Below, piece by piece: positions 18,944 to 27,700 of a DNA stretch of 64,000 nt. The notes under the pieces are model-generated. The model saw only the letters and a program-made list of their open reading frames with translations, did no database searches and was not told the origin of the DNA. Source of the DNA: Mesorhizobium loti (GTDB lineage: Bacteria > Pseudomonadota > Alphaproteobacteria > Rhizobiales > Rhizobiaceae); NCBI RefSeq assembly GCF_003148495.1, contig NZ_QGGH01000012.1, forward strand, positions 62,001 through 126,000, read 5' to 3'. Position numbers and translations under genes: made by a program. Positions within the stretch are counted from its first letter, which is position 1. Each line of letters opens with the position of its first letter.

Positions 18944-20125
18944 ATGTTTTATGACAAGCCATTCAGCCCAGCTGAGTATGAGAGCCGAATATCAAAAGTG
19001 AAGCGGGGCATGGAAGCGGGCGGTTTCGACCTCCTCATCTGTCAAGACCCTGCAAGCATGAACTGGCTCTCCGGTTTTGATGGATGGTCCTTCTACACCC
19101 CACAGGCTGTTCTGATATGTTTAAGCGAAACCGCCCCAATTTGGTTCGGTCGCGCCCAAGATGCTAAGTCGGCGCAGATTACCACGGACATTCCAACTTG
19201 CAACATCATCGGCTATTCTGAACCGTTAGTCCATCACGCGTCGAAGCACCCATTTGACGAACTCTGCGGCCTCATCCAGACGCGAGGCTGGGCATCCGCA
19301 CGCATAGGCGTCGAGATGGACGCCCACTATTATACAGCCAGGGCTCATCAGCATTTGGTAGCCGGCCTTCCAAATGCACGATTTGCGGATAGCAAGGAAT
19401 TGGTCAATTGGGCAAGGCTGGTGAAGTCCGAGGCCGAATTGGTGTACATGCGGGAAGCCGGGCGGAACGTTTCGAGCACGATGAAGAAGGCAATTGCCAA
19501 TGTCAAACCTGGCAGGAAGCAATATGAAATCGTCGCCGACGTGTATCACTCTCAGATCACCGGCCTCGATGGAAAGTACGGGGACTACACAAGCATTTGT
19601 CCGCTTATGCAGGTTGGCGAGGGCACGAGTACTCCCCATTTGACCTGGAGTGGCGAGGCTCTCCCAACCTCAGGCCTGGTTGTGATGGAGCTAGCGGCAG
19701 CGCGCCGACACTATCACACGCCTTTGACCCGCACGCTCCATCTTGGCGCCCCCCCCAGCCACATGGCCCAGCTCGCGGCCACGATCGTCGAGGGAGGCGA
19801 CGCCGCACTCAGCGCGGCTAGACCTGGGGTAACTTGCGGCGAAGTTGAGAGAGTTTGGCAGGCCGTCCTCCGAAGGGATGGCTTTGAGAAATTAAGCCGC
19901 GTTGGATATTCGATTGGGTTGAACTATCCCCCCGATTGGGGTGAGAGAACCGCAAGCCTGCGCGATGGTGACACGACGGTCCTTGAAGAGGGCATGTGTT
20001 TTCATTTTCAATCAGGCGTGTGGCTGGCAGAATATGGTGTCGCGGTATCGGAGCCTTTTGTTGTGACAGACAAAGGCGGAGAACGGCTTTCTAATGTCGA
20101 TCGTGAATTGATTGTAATCGACTAA
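18944..20125 (+). CDS. eutD: Ectoine hydrolase (DoeA/EutD), paralogue 2
   Basis: A 393-residue M24-fold ectoine hydrolase. The family marker GYSIGLNYPPDWGE is near residue 325, followed by EEGMCFHFQSGVWL. The N-terminal domain starts FSPAEYESRISKVKRGM and continues QDPASMNWLSGFDGWSFYTP, very like known DoeA proteins. It hydrolyses the ectoine ring. It has the same length as the copy at 4353-5534, but this one sits with EutE and EutA and the Ehu importer, so it is the likelier principal ectoine hydrolase. It is followed 16 bases later by a threonine-aldolase-like gene. Confidence 0.92.
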   Translation: MFYDKPFSPAEYESRISKVKRGMEAGGFDLLICQDPASMNWLSGFDGWSFYTPQAVLICLSETAPIWFGRAQDAKSAQITTDIPTCNIIGYSEPLVHHASKHPFDELCGLIQTRGWASARIGVEMDAHYYTARAHQHLVAGLPNARFADSKELVNWARLVKSEAELVYMREAGRNVSSTMKKAIANVKPGRKQYEIVADVYHSQITGLDGKYGDYTSICPLMQVGEGTSTPHLTWSGEALPTSGLVVMELAAARRHYHTPLTRTLHLGAPPSHMAQLAATIVEGGDAALSAARPGVTCGEVERVWQAVLRRDGFEKLSRVGYSIGLNYPPDWGERTASLRDGDTTVLEEGMCFHFQSGVWLAEYGVAVSEPFVVTDKGGERLSNVDRELIVID

Positions 20126-20141
20126 AGGTAACATAGCTCAA

Positions 20142-21182
20142 ATGCGTCTTTTTGCATCCGATAATGTGACCGGCGCCTGCCCAGCTGTCGTAGAAGCGGT
20201 CCTCTCCGCCAACGCTGGTCTCGCCGCGTCGTACGGGGAAGATTACTGGTCGACTGCTTTGAGGGCTAAATTCTCGGAGATTTTTGAGACAGAGGTAGAA
20301 GTATTTCCGGTTCTTTCCGGGACGGCCTCAAATGCACTGGCCCTGGCAGCCCTAACGCCGGTTTACGGAAAAGTGTACTGCCATGAGTTATCCCACATCA
20401 ATACTGATGAATGTGGGGCGCCTGAGCTACTCACCGGCGGTGCAAAACTCATCCCGATGCGCGGTGCTAATGGCCGGATCGTGCCGGATGACCTTGCCCA
20501 GGCAATTCGCGGACGTGGAAATGTTCACGTTCCTCAACCCGCCGTCGTTAGCATCACGCAGGCATGCGAAACCGGCACGGTTTACCGGCCTAGTGAGATT
20601 CTCGAAATTGCGGCGATCGCCCGTGATCATCACCTTAAAGTTCACATGGATGGCGCACGCTTTGCAAATGCACTTTCAACCTTGGGTGTCACTCCTGCAC
20701 AAATGACATGGCAGGCCGGCGTCGATGTTCTGTCATTCGGCGGGACAAAAAATGGATGCTTCGTGGCTGAAGCCGTAATCTTCTTCAAGCCTGAAATGGC
20801 TGAAAATTTTGATTTTTTGCGCAAGAGGTCAGGACAGTTAATTTCAAAGATGCGTTTCGTTTCGTCACAGCTACTGGCCTATATCTCCGATGACCTTTGG
20901 CTTCAGAATGCAATGGTTGCAAACAAAATGGCTCAAAAACTGAGCCGCGGAATGGCGGCTCTCCCCGACATCGAACTGGCCTATCCGACGGAGTCCAATG
21001 AGGTCTTCGTGCGGCTACCAGATTACCTCATTGGCGGCCTAAGGGCAAAGCACCGATACATCAACGAAGATGAGCTTGATGGGAAAGCCGTTCGCTTTGT
21101 AGCATCATGGGTCACTACAGATGAGGAAGTTCAGAGCCTTCTCGACGATATCAGTCAATGCATCCTGGGAGCCAAAGCGTGA
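20142..21182 (+). CDS. Low-specificity L-threonine aldolase-like PLP enzyme
   Basis: A 346-residue fold-type I PLP enzyme of the threonine aldolase/beta-eliminating lyase family. The PLP lysine is K203 in LSFGGTKNGC. D170 in VHMDGARFANAL and CHELSHINTDECGAPE are typical of the family. Its normal chemistry splits beta-hydroxy-alpha-amino acids into glycine plus an aldehyde. It sits inside the eut/ehu operon between eutD and ehuC with short gaps, where other ectoine clusters have an aminotransferase. The beta-hydroxy-alpha-amino acid derived from hydroxyectoine (3-hydroxy-2,4-diaminobutyrate or its acetyl form) is an attractive substrate; this is inferred from chemistry and position. Confidence 0.88.
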   Translation: MRLFASDNVTGACPAVVEAVLSANAGLAASYGEDYWSTALRAKFSEIFETEVEVFPVLSGTASNALALAALTPVYGKVYCHELSHINTDECGAPELLTGGAKLIPMRGANGRIVPDDLAQAIRGRGNVHVPQPAVVSITQACETGTVYRPSEILEIAAIARDHHLKVHMDGARFANALSTLGVTPAQMTWQAGVDVLSFGGTKNGCFVAEAVIFFKPEMAENFDFLRKRSGQLISKMRFVSSQLLAYISDDLWLQNAMVANKMAQKLSRGMAALPDIELAYPTESNEVFVRLPDYLIGGLRAKHRYINEDELDGKAVRFVASWVTTDEEVQSLLDDISQCILGAKA

Positions 21183-21230
21183 GAGTCAGAGCGCAGACAT
21201 ACTAATTTCTCAACAGGGCGCCCCGCAGCG

Positions 21231-21896
21231 ATGACATTTGTGGAATTCATCATCACCTACTATCCGCGCTTCCTCAGCGGTACGATAGTGACTATCGAGC
21301 AGTTCGTTTTGGCGTCAGTGTTGTGCATTTTCCTCGCCCTTCTAGCTGGGCTTATGAAGCTCTCACCTAGAACGTCGGTCCGCGCCTGCGCCACCGTCTA
21401 TATTGAAATATTCCGCGGCACGTCGCTGTTAGTGCAATTATACTGGATCTTCTTCGTGTTACCACTATTTGGCATAACGCTTGACAAGTTTACGGCAGGA
21501 TTTGTGGCCGTCGGTCTCAATGTGGGCGCCTACGGCGCAGAACTCGTTCGTGGGGGGGTGCTTTCCGTCCCAACAGGACAATGGGAGGCGGCGGTTTCTA
21601 TTAATATGTCGCCTGGAAAACGGATGTCCCGAATCATACTTCCTCAAGCATTGGTAAACATGCTGCCCGCATGGGGCAACTTGTTGATCGAACTGCTGAA
21701 AGGAACGGCTTTGGTGGCCACTATTGCTGTAGCCGACCTGACGTTTGAAGCGCGTCAAATCAATTATTCGACGTTCATGTCGGCCCAAAGTTTCGGAACT
21801 GCGTTGATAATATATTACGTCCTGGCAAGGTTTCTTTTAACTCCTCTTATGCGACGGCTCGAAAAGATTATGGCGCGTCAGATAGGAAGGGAATAG
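21231..21896 (+). CDS. ehuC: EhuC-like ectoine ABC transporter permease
   Basis: A 221-residue HisMQ-type inner-membrane permease with about five hydrophobic helices. Family signs are EIFRGTSLLVQLYWIFFVLP and the EAA loop GQWEAAVSINMSPGKRMSRI at about 122-141. It pairs with the next gene, which starts immediately after its stop codon (TAG then ATG). With EhuB and EhuA it forms the amino-acid-type (PAAT) importer that takes up ectoine and hydroxyectoine. Confidence 0.9.
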   Translation: MTFVEFIITYYPRFLSGTIVTIEQFVLASVLCIFLALLAGLMKLSPRTSVRACATVYIEIFRGTSLLVQLYWIFFVLPLFGITLDKFTAGFVAVGLNVGAYGAELVRGGVLSVPTGQWEAAVSINMSPGKRMSRIILPQALVNMLPAWGNLLIELLKGTALVATIAVADLTFEARQINYSTFMSAQSFGTALIIYYVLARFLLTPLMRRLEKIMARQIGRE

Positions 21897-22565
21897 ATGA
21901 CCAACTGGCGCTGGGATTTTGTCTGGGAGATCCTTCCGAGATTAATCTGGGCAACCGGAAACACTCTGCTCGCCGCTGGCGGAGGGTACGCCATAGCGCT
22001 TGTACTGGGGCTGGCGTTGGCAGTTGCACAAAGGTCGAGGCACAAACTATCCAAAAACATCCTGCGCGAATTGGTCGAATTCATCCGCTCGACGCCTCTC
22101 GTTCTCCAAATATTCTTCATTTTCTATGTCGGCCCCCAATTTGGGGTGTGGCTGTCACCATGGACGGCGGGGATGGTGGCGATAGGCCTCCACTACGCAG
22201 CGTACCTGTCTGAGGTGTATCGTGGAGGCATTGATAGCGTACCCAAGGGTCAGTGGGAGGCGGCCACCGCGATAAACTTGACAACGACACAAACTTACTG
22301 GCGCATCATCCTTCCCCAGGCGTTGCCCCCCTCCCTAGCAGGTATGGGAAATTATCTCGTTGGCATATTCAAAGACACGCCTATGCTTTCGGTCATCGGC
22401 GTTGGTGAGTTGATGCATACGGCGAACGCGATCGGATCCGAAAGTTATCGCTTTTTGGAACCCTACACTCTCGTCGGCGTGATCTTCCTTGCCATATCGC
22501 TTCCGACTGCGGCCTTGGTACGTCTGCTTGAAGCTTCTGTGCGTCGCACCTTGGGGATGAGTTGA
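21897..22565 (+). CDS. ehuD: EhuD-like ectoine ABC transporter permease
   Basis: A 222-residue HisMQ-type permease, the partner of the preceding one. It shows FIRSTPLVLQIFFIFYVGP and the EAA loop GQWEAATAINLTTTQTYWRI, with about five membrane helices. No gap separates it from ehuC, and the ATPase gene begins directly after its TGA, so ehuC-ehuD-ehuA are tightly coupled. Confidence 0.9.
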   Translation: MTNWRWDFVWEILPRLIWATGNTLLAAGGGYAIALVLGLALAVAQRSRHKLSKNILRELVEFIRSTPLVLQIFFIFYVGPQFGVWLSPWTAGMVAIGLHYAAYLSEVYRGGIDSVPKGQWEAATAINLTTTQTYWRIILPQALPPSLAGMGNYLVGIFKDTPMLSVIGVGELMHTANAIGSESYRFLEPYTLVGVIFLAISLPTAALVRLLEASVRRTLGMS

Positions 22566-23384
22566 ATGAGTGAGGACATGACACAATTTCCACTGCGGCT
22601 TGAAGGCGAGAATGCGCCGATGGTTCGGTTCATGAACGTGTCCAAGAGCTATGGCGAACTCACTGTGCTCGATCAGCTGAATTTGGACGTTGCGCCAGGT
22701 GAGATGATGACGATCATCGGGCCTTCCGGTTCAGGAAAAACAACCGTTCTGCGGATGTTAATGACGCTTGAGACCATCAATAAAGGCGTCATTTATGTCG
22801 ATGGGGAACCCCTCACGCACATGGAGAAGAACGGGGTTCTTGTTCCCGCAAACAAAATGCACCTTCGAAGGATGCGCGCCAAGATTGGCATGTGTTTTCA
22901 GCACTTCAATCTGTTCCCTCATATGACAGCGCTACAGAACTGCATGGAAGGGCCAGTGCAGGTCCTCGGACTCACAAAGGAAAGCGCGCGTCAGCGAGCC
23001 GAGGAATTGCTGGAAATGGTAGCCATGTCGGACAAGCGAGATCATCATCCGTCCCGCCTTTCTGGCGGTCAGCAGCAGCGTGTCGCAATTGCTCGAGCCC
23101 TTGCCATGCGGCCAAAGGTGATGCTGTTCGATGAGGTAACGTCAGCACTTGATCCAGAAGTCATAAACGAAGTCACTGGCGTTATCCGAAAGCTCGTGGG
23201 AGAGCATCATCTAACGATGATGATGGTAACGCACCAAATGGGATTCGCTAGGGACATATCTGACAGGGTATGCTTCTTCTACGGTGGGAAGATTGAAGAA
23301 CAAGGCGCACCTGCCGATCTCTTTGGCAGCCCAAAGAAGCAAAGAACTAAGCAGTTTCTGAGCGCGGTCAAAGAAGCAGTATGA
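22566..23384 (+). CDS. ehuA: EhuA-like ectoine ABC transporter ATP-binding protein
   Basis: A 272-residue polar-amino-acid-type ATPase. Walker A is GPSGSGKTT near residue 55, the signature LSGGQQQRVAIARALAMRP near 160 and Walker B MLFDEVTSALDPE near 183. It carries the EhuA-type insertion between Walker A and the Q-loop (GEPLTHMEKNGVLVPANKMH). It starts right after the ehuD stop. It supplies energy to EhuBCD. The next gene is an aldehyde dehydrogenase 113 bases on. Confidence 0.92.
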   Translation: MSEDMTQFPLRLEGENAPMVRFMNVSKSYGELTVLDQLNLDVAPGEMMTIIGPSGSGKTTVLRMLMTLETINKGVIYVDGEPLTHMEKNGVLVPANKMHLRRMRAKIGMCFQHFNLFPHMTALQNCMEGPVQVLGLTKESARQRAEELLEMVAMSDKRDHHPSRLSGGQQQRVAIARALAMRPKVMLFDEVTSALDPEVINEVTGVIRKLVGEHHLTMMMVTHQMGFARDISDRVCFFYGGKIEEQGAPADLFGSPKKQRTKQFLSAVKEAV

Positions 23385-23497
23385 CAGCTTGCTGAGGCGT
23401 CGTTTCGACAGAGATCATGTGCCGACAATCACTATTGGAAGGTAGAAGTGATGAATTATGTTCTACAGATATTCACTAGTGTATCTGGTGCGAAGTC

Positions 23498-24976
23498 ATG
23501 AGTAATTGTCTGACTGTGGAGGAATATAGAGCAATAGCGGGATCAATTCTGCTGCCAACGCAAGCATTCATAGACGGAACGTTTCGACCGGCTATCTCGG
23601 GAAAGACCTTCGAATCCATAAACCCGGCGACGGGCAAGGTGCTTGCTAATATTGCCGCTTGTGACAAGAATGATGTGGATCTCGCAGTGGCTAAGGCTCG
23701 CGAGGCCTTCAAGGATGGCCGCTGGTGCAAGATGCTGCCTGCAGACCGTAAGGCCGTGCTGCTGCGTTTGGTTGAGCTTTTGCGGCGCAATGCGCGCGAA
23801 CTGGCTGTGATGGAGTCAATCGACAGCGGTAAGACGATCTACGATTGCGAGAGCGTTGACCTTCCCGAAGCCATTAACTGCATAAAATGGCATGCCGAGG
23901 CGATAGACAAGATTTACGATCAAGTGTCACCCGCGTCAGATGGTCACATGGCGATGATCGTGCGTGAGCCCATCGGCGTCGTCGGCCTTGTCTTGCCCTG
24001 GAACTTCCCACTGCTAATGCTGGCATGGAAAATTGGGCCGGCGCTGGCGGCGGGCTGTTCCGTTGTCGTCAAACCCGCGGAGGACACATCGCTTACAACC
24101 CTTCGTGTCGCCGAGCTGGCGCATGAAGCAGGGGTTCCTAAAGGAGTGCTGAATGTCGTAACGGGGTCCGGAGCTGATGTCGGCCAGCCGCTAGGCCTGC
24201 ACACGGACGTCGATATGGTGTCCTTTACAGGCTCTACCGAAACCGGCCGACGGTTCTTACGCTATGCCGCCGACAGCAATATCAAGGAAATTGTTCTGGA
24301 AATGGGGGGCAAAAACCCCTGTATAGTGATGGATGATGCCGAGAACTTGGAAAGCGTGGCTGCCCATGTGGTGAACGGGGCTTTTTGGAACATGGGAGAG
24401 AACTGTTCTGCAATATCCCGGCTCATAGTTCACAAAGACGTCAAAGCCCCCTTGCTGGAGCGCATCGTGGCATGTGTTCGTGAATGGCCGCTAGGCGACC
24501 CGCTTAACCCGGGGAACCGTATTGGCGCCCTCGTCTCGAAAGCGCATTTCGACAAGGTTTGTTCCTATCTTGATGGCGGCGAGAAGTTGTACATCGGCGG
24601 TTCGACCGTCGAAGGCATCTATGTAGAGCCCACCGTAATGGATGTGTCCAACAATCAGGTAAGAGCCGCCCGCGACGAGATTTTCGGACCTATCCTATCA
24701 GTCATAACTGTAGAAAGCCTTGATGAAGCTATCCAAATCGCCAACGATACTGACTATGGTCTAACGGCGTCAATCTTCACCGGAAATGCAAAAAGAGCGC
24801 TCCATGGTGCACGAAGCTTGAAGGCTGGCACCGTTACCGTTAACAGCTTCGGAGAAGGCGACGCTTCTACTCCCTTCGGGGGATACAAGCAATCGGGCTT
24901 TGGAGGGCGCGATAAATCTATCCACGCCCACGATCAATATACTCAGCTCAAAACCATTTGGTTGGATTTGTCTTGA
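23498..24976 (+). CDS. NAD(P)-dependent aldehyde dehydrogenase (DoeC-like role possible)
   Basis: A 492-residue class 1/2 aldehyde dehydrogenase. The catalytic cysteine is C303 in NMGENCSAISR, the general base E268 in IVLEMGGKNP, and cofactor contacts lie in PWNFPLLMLAWKIGPALAAG and SFTGSTETGRRF. It resembles the gamma-(glutamylamino)butyraldehyde/betaine aldehyde dehydrogenase group rather than GabD. In the ectoine pathway an aldehyde dehydrogenase oxidises aspartate semialdehyde to aspartate (DoeC role); if the aldolase route is used it could oxidise an aminoacetaldehyde to glycine. It is the last gene of the plus-strand run and may replace the dead ssd-type gene at 14,335-14,965. Confidence 0.88.
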   Translation: MSNCLTVEEYRAIAGSILLPTQAFIDGTFRPAISGKTFESINPATGKVLANIAACDKNDVDLAVAKAREAFKDGRWCKMLPADRKAVLLRLVELLRRNARELAVMESIDSGKTIYDCESVDLPEAINCIKWHAEAIDKIYDQVSPASDGHMAMIVREPIGVVGLVLPWNFPLLMLAWKIGPALAAGCSVVVKPAEDTSLTTLRVAELAHEAGVPKGVLNVVTGSGADVGQPLGLHTDVDMVSFTGSTETGRRFLRYAADSNIKEIVLEMGGKNPCIVMDDAENLESVAAHVVNGAFWNMGENCSAISRLIVHKDVKAPLLERIVACVREWPLGDPLNPGNRIGALVSKAHFDKVCSYLDGGEKLYIGGSTVEGIYVEPTVMDVSNNQVRAARDEIFGPILSVITVESLDEAIQIANDTDYGLTASIFTGNAKRALHGARSLKAGTVTVNSFGEGDASTPFGGYKQSGFGGRDKSIHAHDQYTQLKTIWLDLS

Positions 24977-25131
24977 GAGGGTTGATTGGGTATAGTGCAT
25001 GTTCTCATTCGTTATTGGTAAAGAGAGGGCCGCAATTGCATTGAGGCGGCAGCCTACAGCCCGCCGAAGCCGCGGATGATGCCCATCGGCTGGAAGATGT
25101 CTCTTCCTTCCCGCTATGTTCAACGCAGGTC

Positions 25132-25335
25132 GGCAAGGTCGTCATCCCCGATCTCTACATCGAGGCTGGCATTTCGGGCGCGATCCAACATCTCGCCGGC
25201 ATGAGGGATTCGAAGGTCATCGTCGCTATCAACAAGGACGAGGAGGCACCGATCTTCCAAGTTGCGACTGGCCTGGTCGGCGATCTTTCCGTCACCCCTG
25301 CCAGAGTTGCAGAAGGCGCTTGAGTTCGGCCGGAT
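25132..25335 (+). pseudogene. etfA 3' relic (electron-transfer flavoprotein alpha subunit)
   Basis: Translation from 25,132 begins GKVVIPDLYIEAGISG and continues AIQHLAGMRDSKVIVAINKD and EEAPIFQV, the FAD-binding end of EtfA. After that a small deletion and a frameshift occur: the expected tail LPELQKALE is found in a shifted frame at about 25,296-25,322. The rest of the gene is absent. ETF accepts electrons from dimethylglycine and sarcosine dehydrogenases, so the relic may be left over from a betaine-catabolism block. Confidence 0.8.
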
Positions 25336-25973
25336 GGCCCTCCGCTTCTTAAGCTGGGCAGGGGGGCCGATTGATGAGGTGTGCTGGGCTCAAACCGTCG
25401 GCCCTCGTTCAAAATGCTGAATGAATCTCCAACTGTCAGACCATCTTCGCCGCGATAATATCTTTTAGCCGCGTCGGGGCGAGATGAAAACGGAGAGCAG
25501 CCTGCACCTTTCACACCCTGACCCGAGCAAGTAGCCTGCCGTGGGTGGATGCGGCTAAATTATACCGGAGTGGCGGTAATACGCAGAATTGCCGCAATAT
25601 ACCGTCGAAAATCAATCTCACTCATTTGCGAAATCGCTCAAAATGCAACTGCCGTGCCGATCACAGTTCTGGCTGGAGCATGACGATCAACGATCCAGAT
25701 GCGCGGAATATACTTCCCTGCAAAGGCGCCAATTGCTTGCCGGCGTTATGCTTGGCATTAGATCGCCGACCAACCGAACTTGTGAAGGGGCCACCCTCAG
25801 GTCGGCTTGGCCGCGCGAGCGAAGCGCACGCACACGGGCTGATTTTTCGAACTACCGAGCGCGGCAAAGCACCATACGTTTCGTGCCTGTTATCGCACTT
25901 TGCGCCAAAACACATGTGTCGACGCGTCGATTCAATGCGAGAGGCGCGAACCTGAATTCTCATTGAGGGCATC
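25336..25973. other. Gene-poor stretch upstream of the second eutA-like gene
   Basis: No convincing gene was recognised between the etfA relic and 25,974. Short open frames at 25,545-25,966 have the composition of chance frames and match nothing known to me. The 155 bases between the aldehyde dehydrogenase stop (24,976) and the etfA relic are also empty. The segment is best read as degraded sequence plus the promoter region of the next gene. Confidence 0.4.
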
Positions 25974-26723
25974 ATGACAGAACTTGACACTCAGATACTA
26001 GACCGCGTCACAAAACCATCTAAGGCAGCTACTGTTGGCCTGATCGTTCTCAATACCGACGAGGTGGCTGGCATAGCTTTCAACTCTATAATGCCAAAGG
26101 AAAAGGTTTCGGTCTTCGAGACGAGGTGTGGCTACAATACCGTTAACGGGTTTTCACTAACCAGGACCTTGGCTGAGGTGGCCAATGATCTGCCGCCGGT
26201 TGATCGAATGGACGTGGTGGCGTTCAGTTGCACCAGCGGTACTGTAGCTTGGGGTCTGGAAAGGCTGTTTTCCGAGCTTAGTAAGGCGTTCCCTGGCGCC
26301 AAGTATACGTCGCCGGCTTCGGCGGCCATCTTAGCTTTGAGGCGGTTAAACGCGTCGCGTATAGCATTATTGACCCCCTACGGATTAGAAACGCATAAAT
26401 CATTTCTTAGCTTCTTTGGCGGAACCGGCTTCGAAATTGTAGCAAATGGAACTTTCCCTTATTCGACCGATCATGAAATATGCGAGCTAAGTAGCGAATC
26501 TATCTTCGGAGCAGCTAAGACATTGACTTTGGATGGTTTGCCGGATGCGCTTTTCATCTCATGCTGCGCAACGCCCGTCGTGCCTCATATCAAAGACTTG
26601 GAAAGGGAGCTTGGTATCCCCGTTGTTACCAGTTCCCAGGCCATGGCGTGGGATGCGCTTCATCTTGCTGATTGCTACGAGCCCATTCAAGGATTTGGAC
26701 GGCTTTTGACATTGTCGCGGTAG
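25974..26723 (+). CDS. Second EutA-like Asp/Glu racemase/maleate isomerase-family protein
   Basis: A 249-residue protein of the same superfamily as EutA. The active-site cysteines are C86 in VAFSCTSGTVAWG and C197 in LFISCCATPVVP. The closing stretch AWDALHLADCYEPIQGFGRL parallels the EutA end (FWQSLRLAGYNKPVPGYGSL). It stands alone, about 1 kb after the eut/ehu operon, and is the last metabolic gene before the mobile island. It could be a functional duplicate or a specialised isomerase for another solute. Confidence 0.82.
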   Translation: MTELDTQILDRVTKPSKAATVGLIVLNTDEVAGIAFNSIMPKEKVSVFETRCGYNTVNGFSLTRTLAEVANDLPPVDRMDVVAFSCTSGTVAWGLERLFSELSKAFPGAKYTSPASAAILALRRLNASRIALLTPYGLETHKSFLSFFGGTGFEIVANGTFPYSTDHEICELSSESIFGAAKTLTLDGLPDALFISCCATPVVPHIKDLERELGIPVVTSSQAMAWDALHLADCYEPIQGFGRLLTLSR

Positions 26724-26939
26724 TCGGATTGATAGGATTCCTAAACCAACGACGCTAAATATGGGTGAAGCTGGAATTCGGCGCTCGGGGCGCCCCATGA
26801 CCGACCGAACAGGTGAAATACGTCAACTTAATTTCACAATTACGGCTTCAGCAAATGCTGAACGGCCCATAAACAGTGAAATCCCACGAGCGCGGCAACG
26901 TGCGCCAGGTGTGCGCGCGTCGTCGGTGCAATCGCGCGT

Positions 26940-27547
26940 TTAGATTTCGAACAGCTCAACCCGTGCCTGTCGAACAGCGGTATCAACGCTAGGAACCAAC
27001 TTGAAGTGATCCAAAAAGGTTTCGCTTTCTACCGAGAGCGTTTTAATATGTGGCCCGAGCACCGACACTATTGCTTTCGCCGCATTTACGATAAGCGGCA
27101 AGGCATCGAAGAAGATCGGAAGCCTTGCATCTTGTAGGGAGGCGAAGGCAGCCATAGCCTCACCTCCGACATAGGAATATATGGTCGCCACCCTTTCCGC
27201 GCTAAGATGGGAGGCTTTGTGCGGCATGTTGAGCAGAGCGTCGGTATCTTCCCACGAAATCGCCTGGATAAAGGCCGGCTCCCCTACTTCCGGTGGCGGA
27301 CCATAGGTAAACAACCCATAGTTCTTCGACCTCCCGGCTTGGCTCCCCCTTGTGAAGAAGGTCTCCAGGCTTCTGATTCGGTTGGCGTGGTTATGATGTC
27401 GGGCGTTCCGAATTGCCAACAGTGTCGCTGTTGGCGCAGTTCGGTTCCACTCAAACACGATTCGAGGATCGTCCTTTGCGGCGTCATAAATGCTATGAAA
27501 TGCGTTCAGGATCGCCGAAAGACCTTGGTCCAGGTTTCTGGCACATT
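26940..27547 (-). pseudogene. Truncated gene of unknown function, 5' end cut off by the Tn3-family element
   Basis: A minus-strand open frame of about 200 residues ends at 26,940. Its upstream end runs straight into the inverted repeat of the transposon, so the first residues of the open frame (to 27,605) are transposon sequence and the true N-terminus is missing. Codon use looks coding. I do not recognise the family. A stretch IRNARHHNHANRI contains an RNxxxH-like pattern as found in HEPN ribonucleases, but this is only a weak hint. The sequence to the right of the transposon is a different gene in the opposite orientation, so the missing part is not in this window. Confidence 0.6.
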
Positions 27548-27585
27548 GGGGCCGGAACAAGAGCTGTGCAGAATCTTGCGCTAAG
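27548..27585 (+). repeat. Left terminal inverted repeat of the Tn3-family element
   Basis: 38 bp starting GGGGCCGGAACAAGAGC and ending TCTTGCGCTAAG. It matches the right end at 33 of 38 positions, counted by eye. Similarity continues for a few bases inside (the next bases are GTCGAAC versus GGCGAAC). Confidence 0.9.
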
Positions 27586-27700
27586 GTCGAACGAAGAGTG
27601 AACACCCGGATGTTCGCTGTGGATACGCCATTTGCCTCCTGTACCGTTAGGCCGCTTTGGACAGAGGCTTGGCCACTACCGTTCTGGAGTGGAGTGGAAA

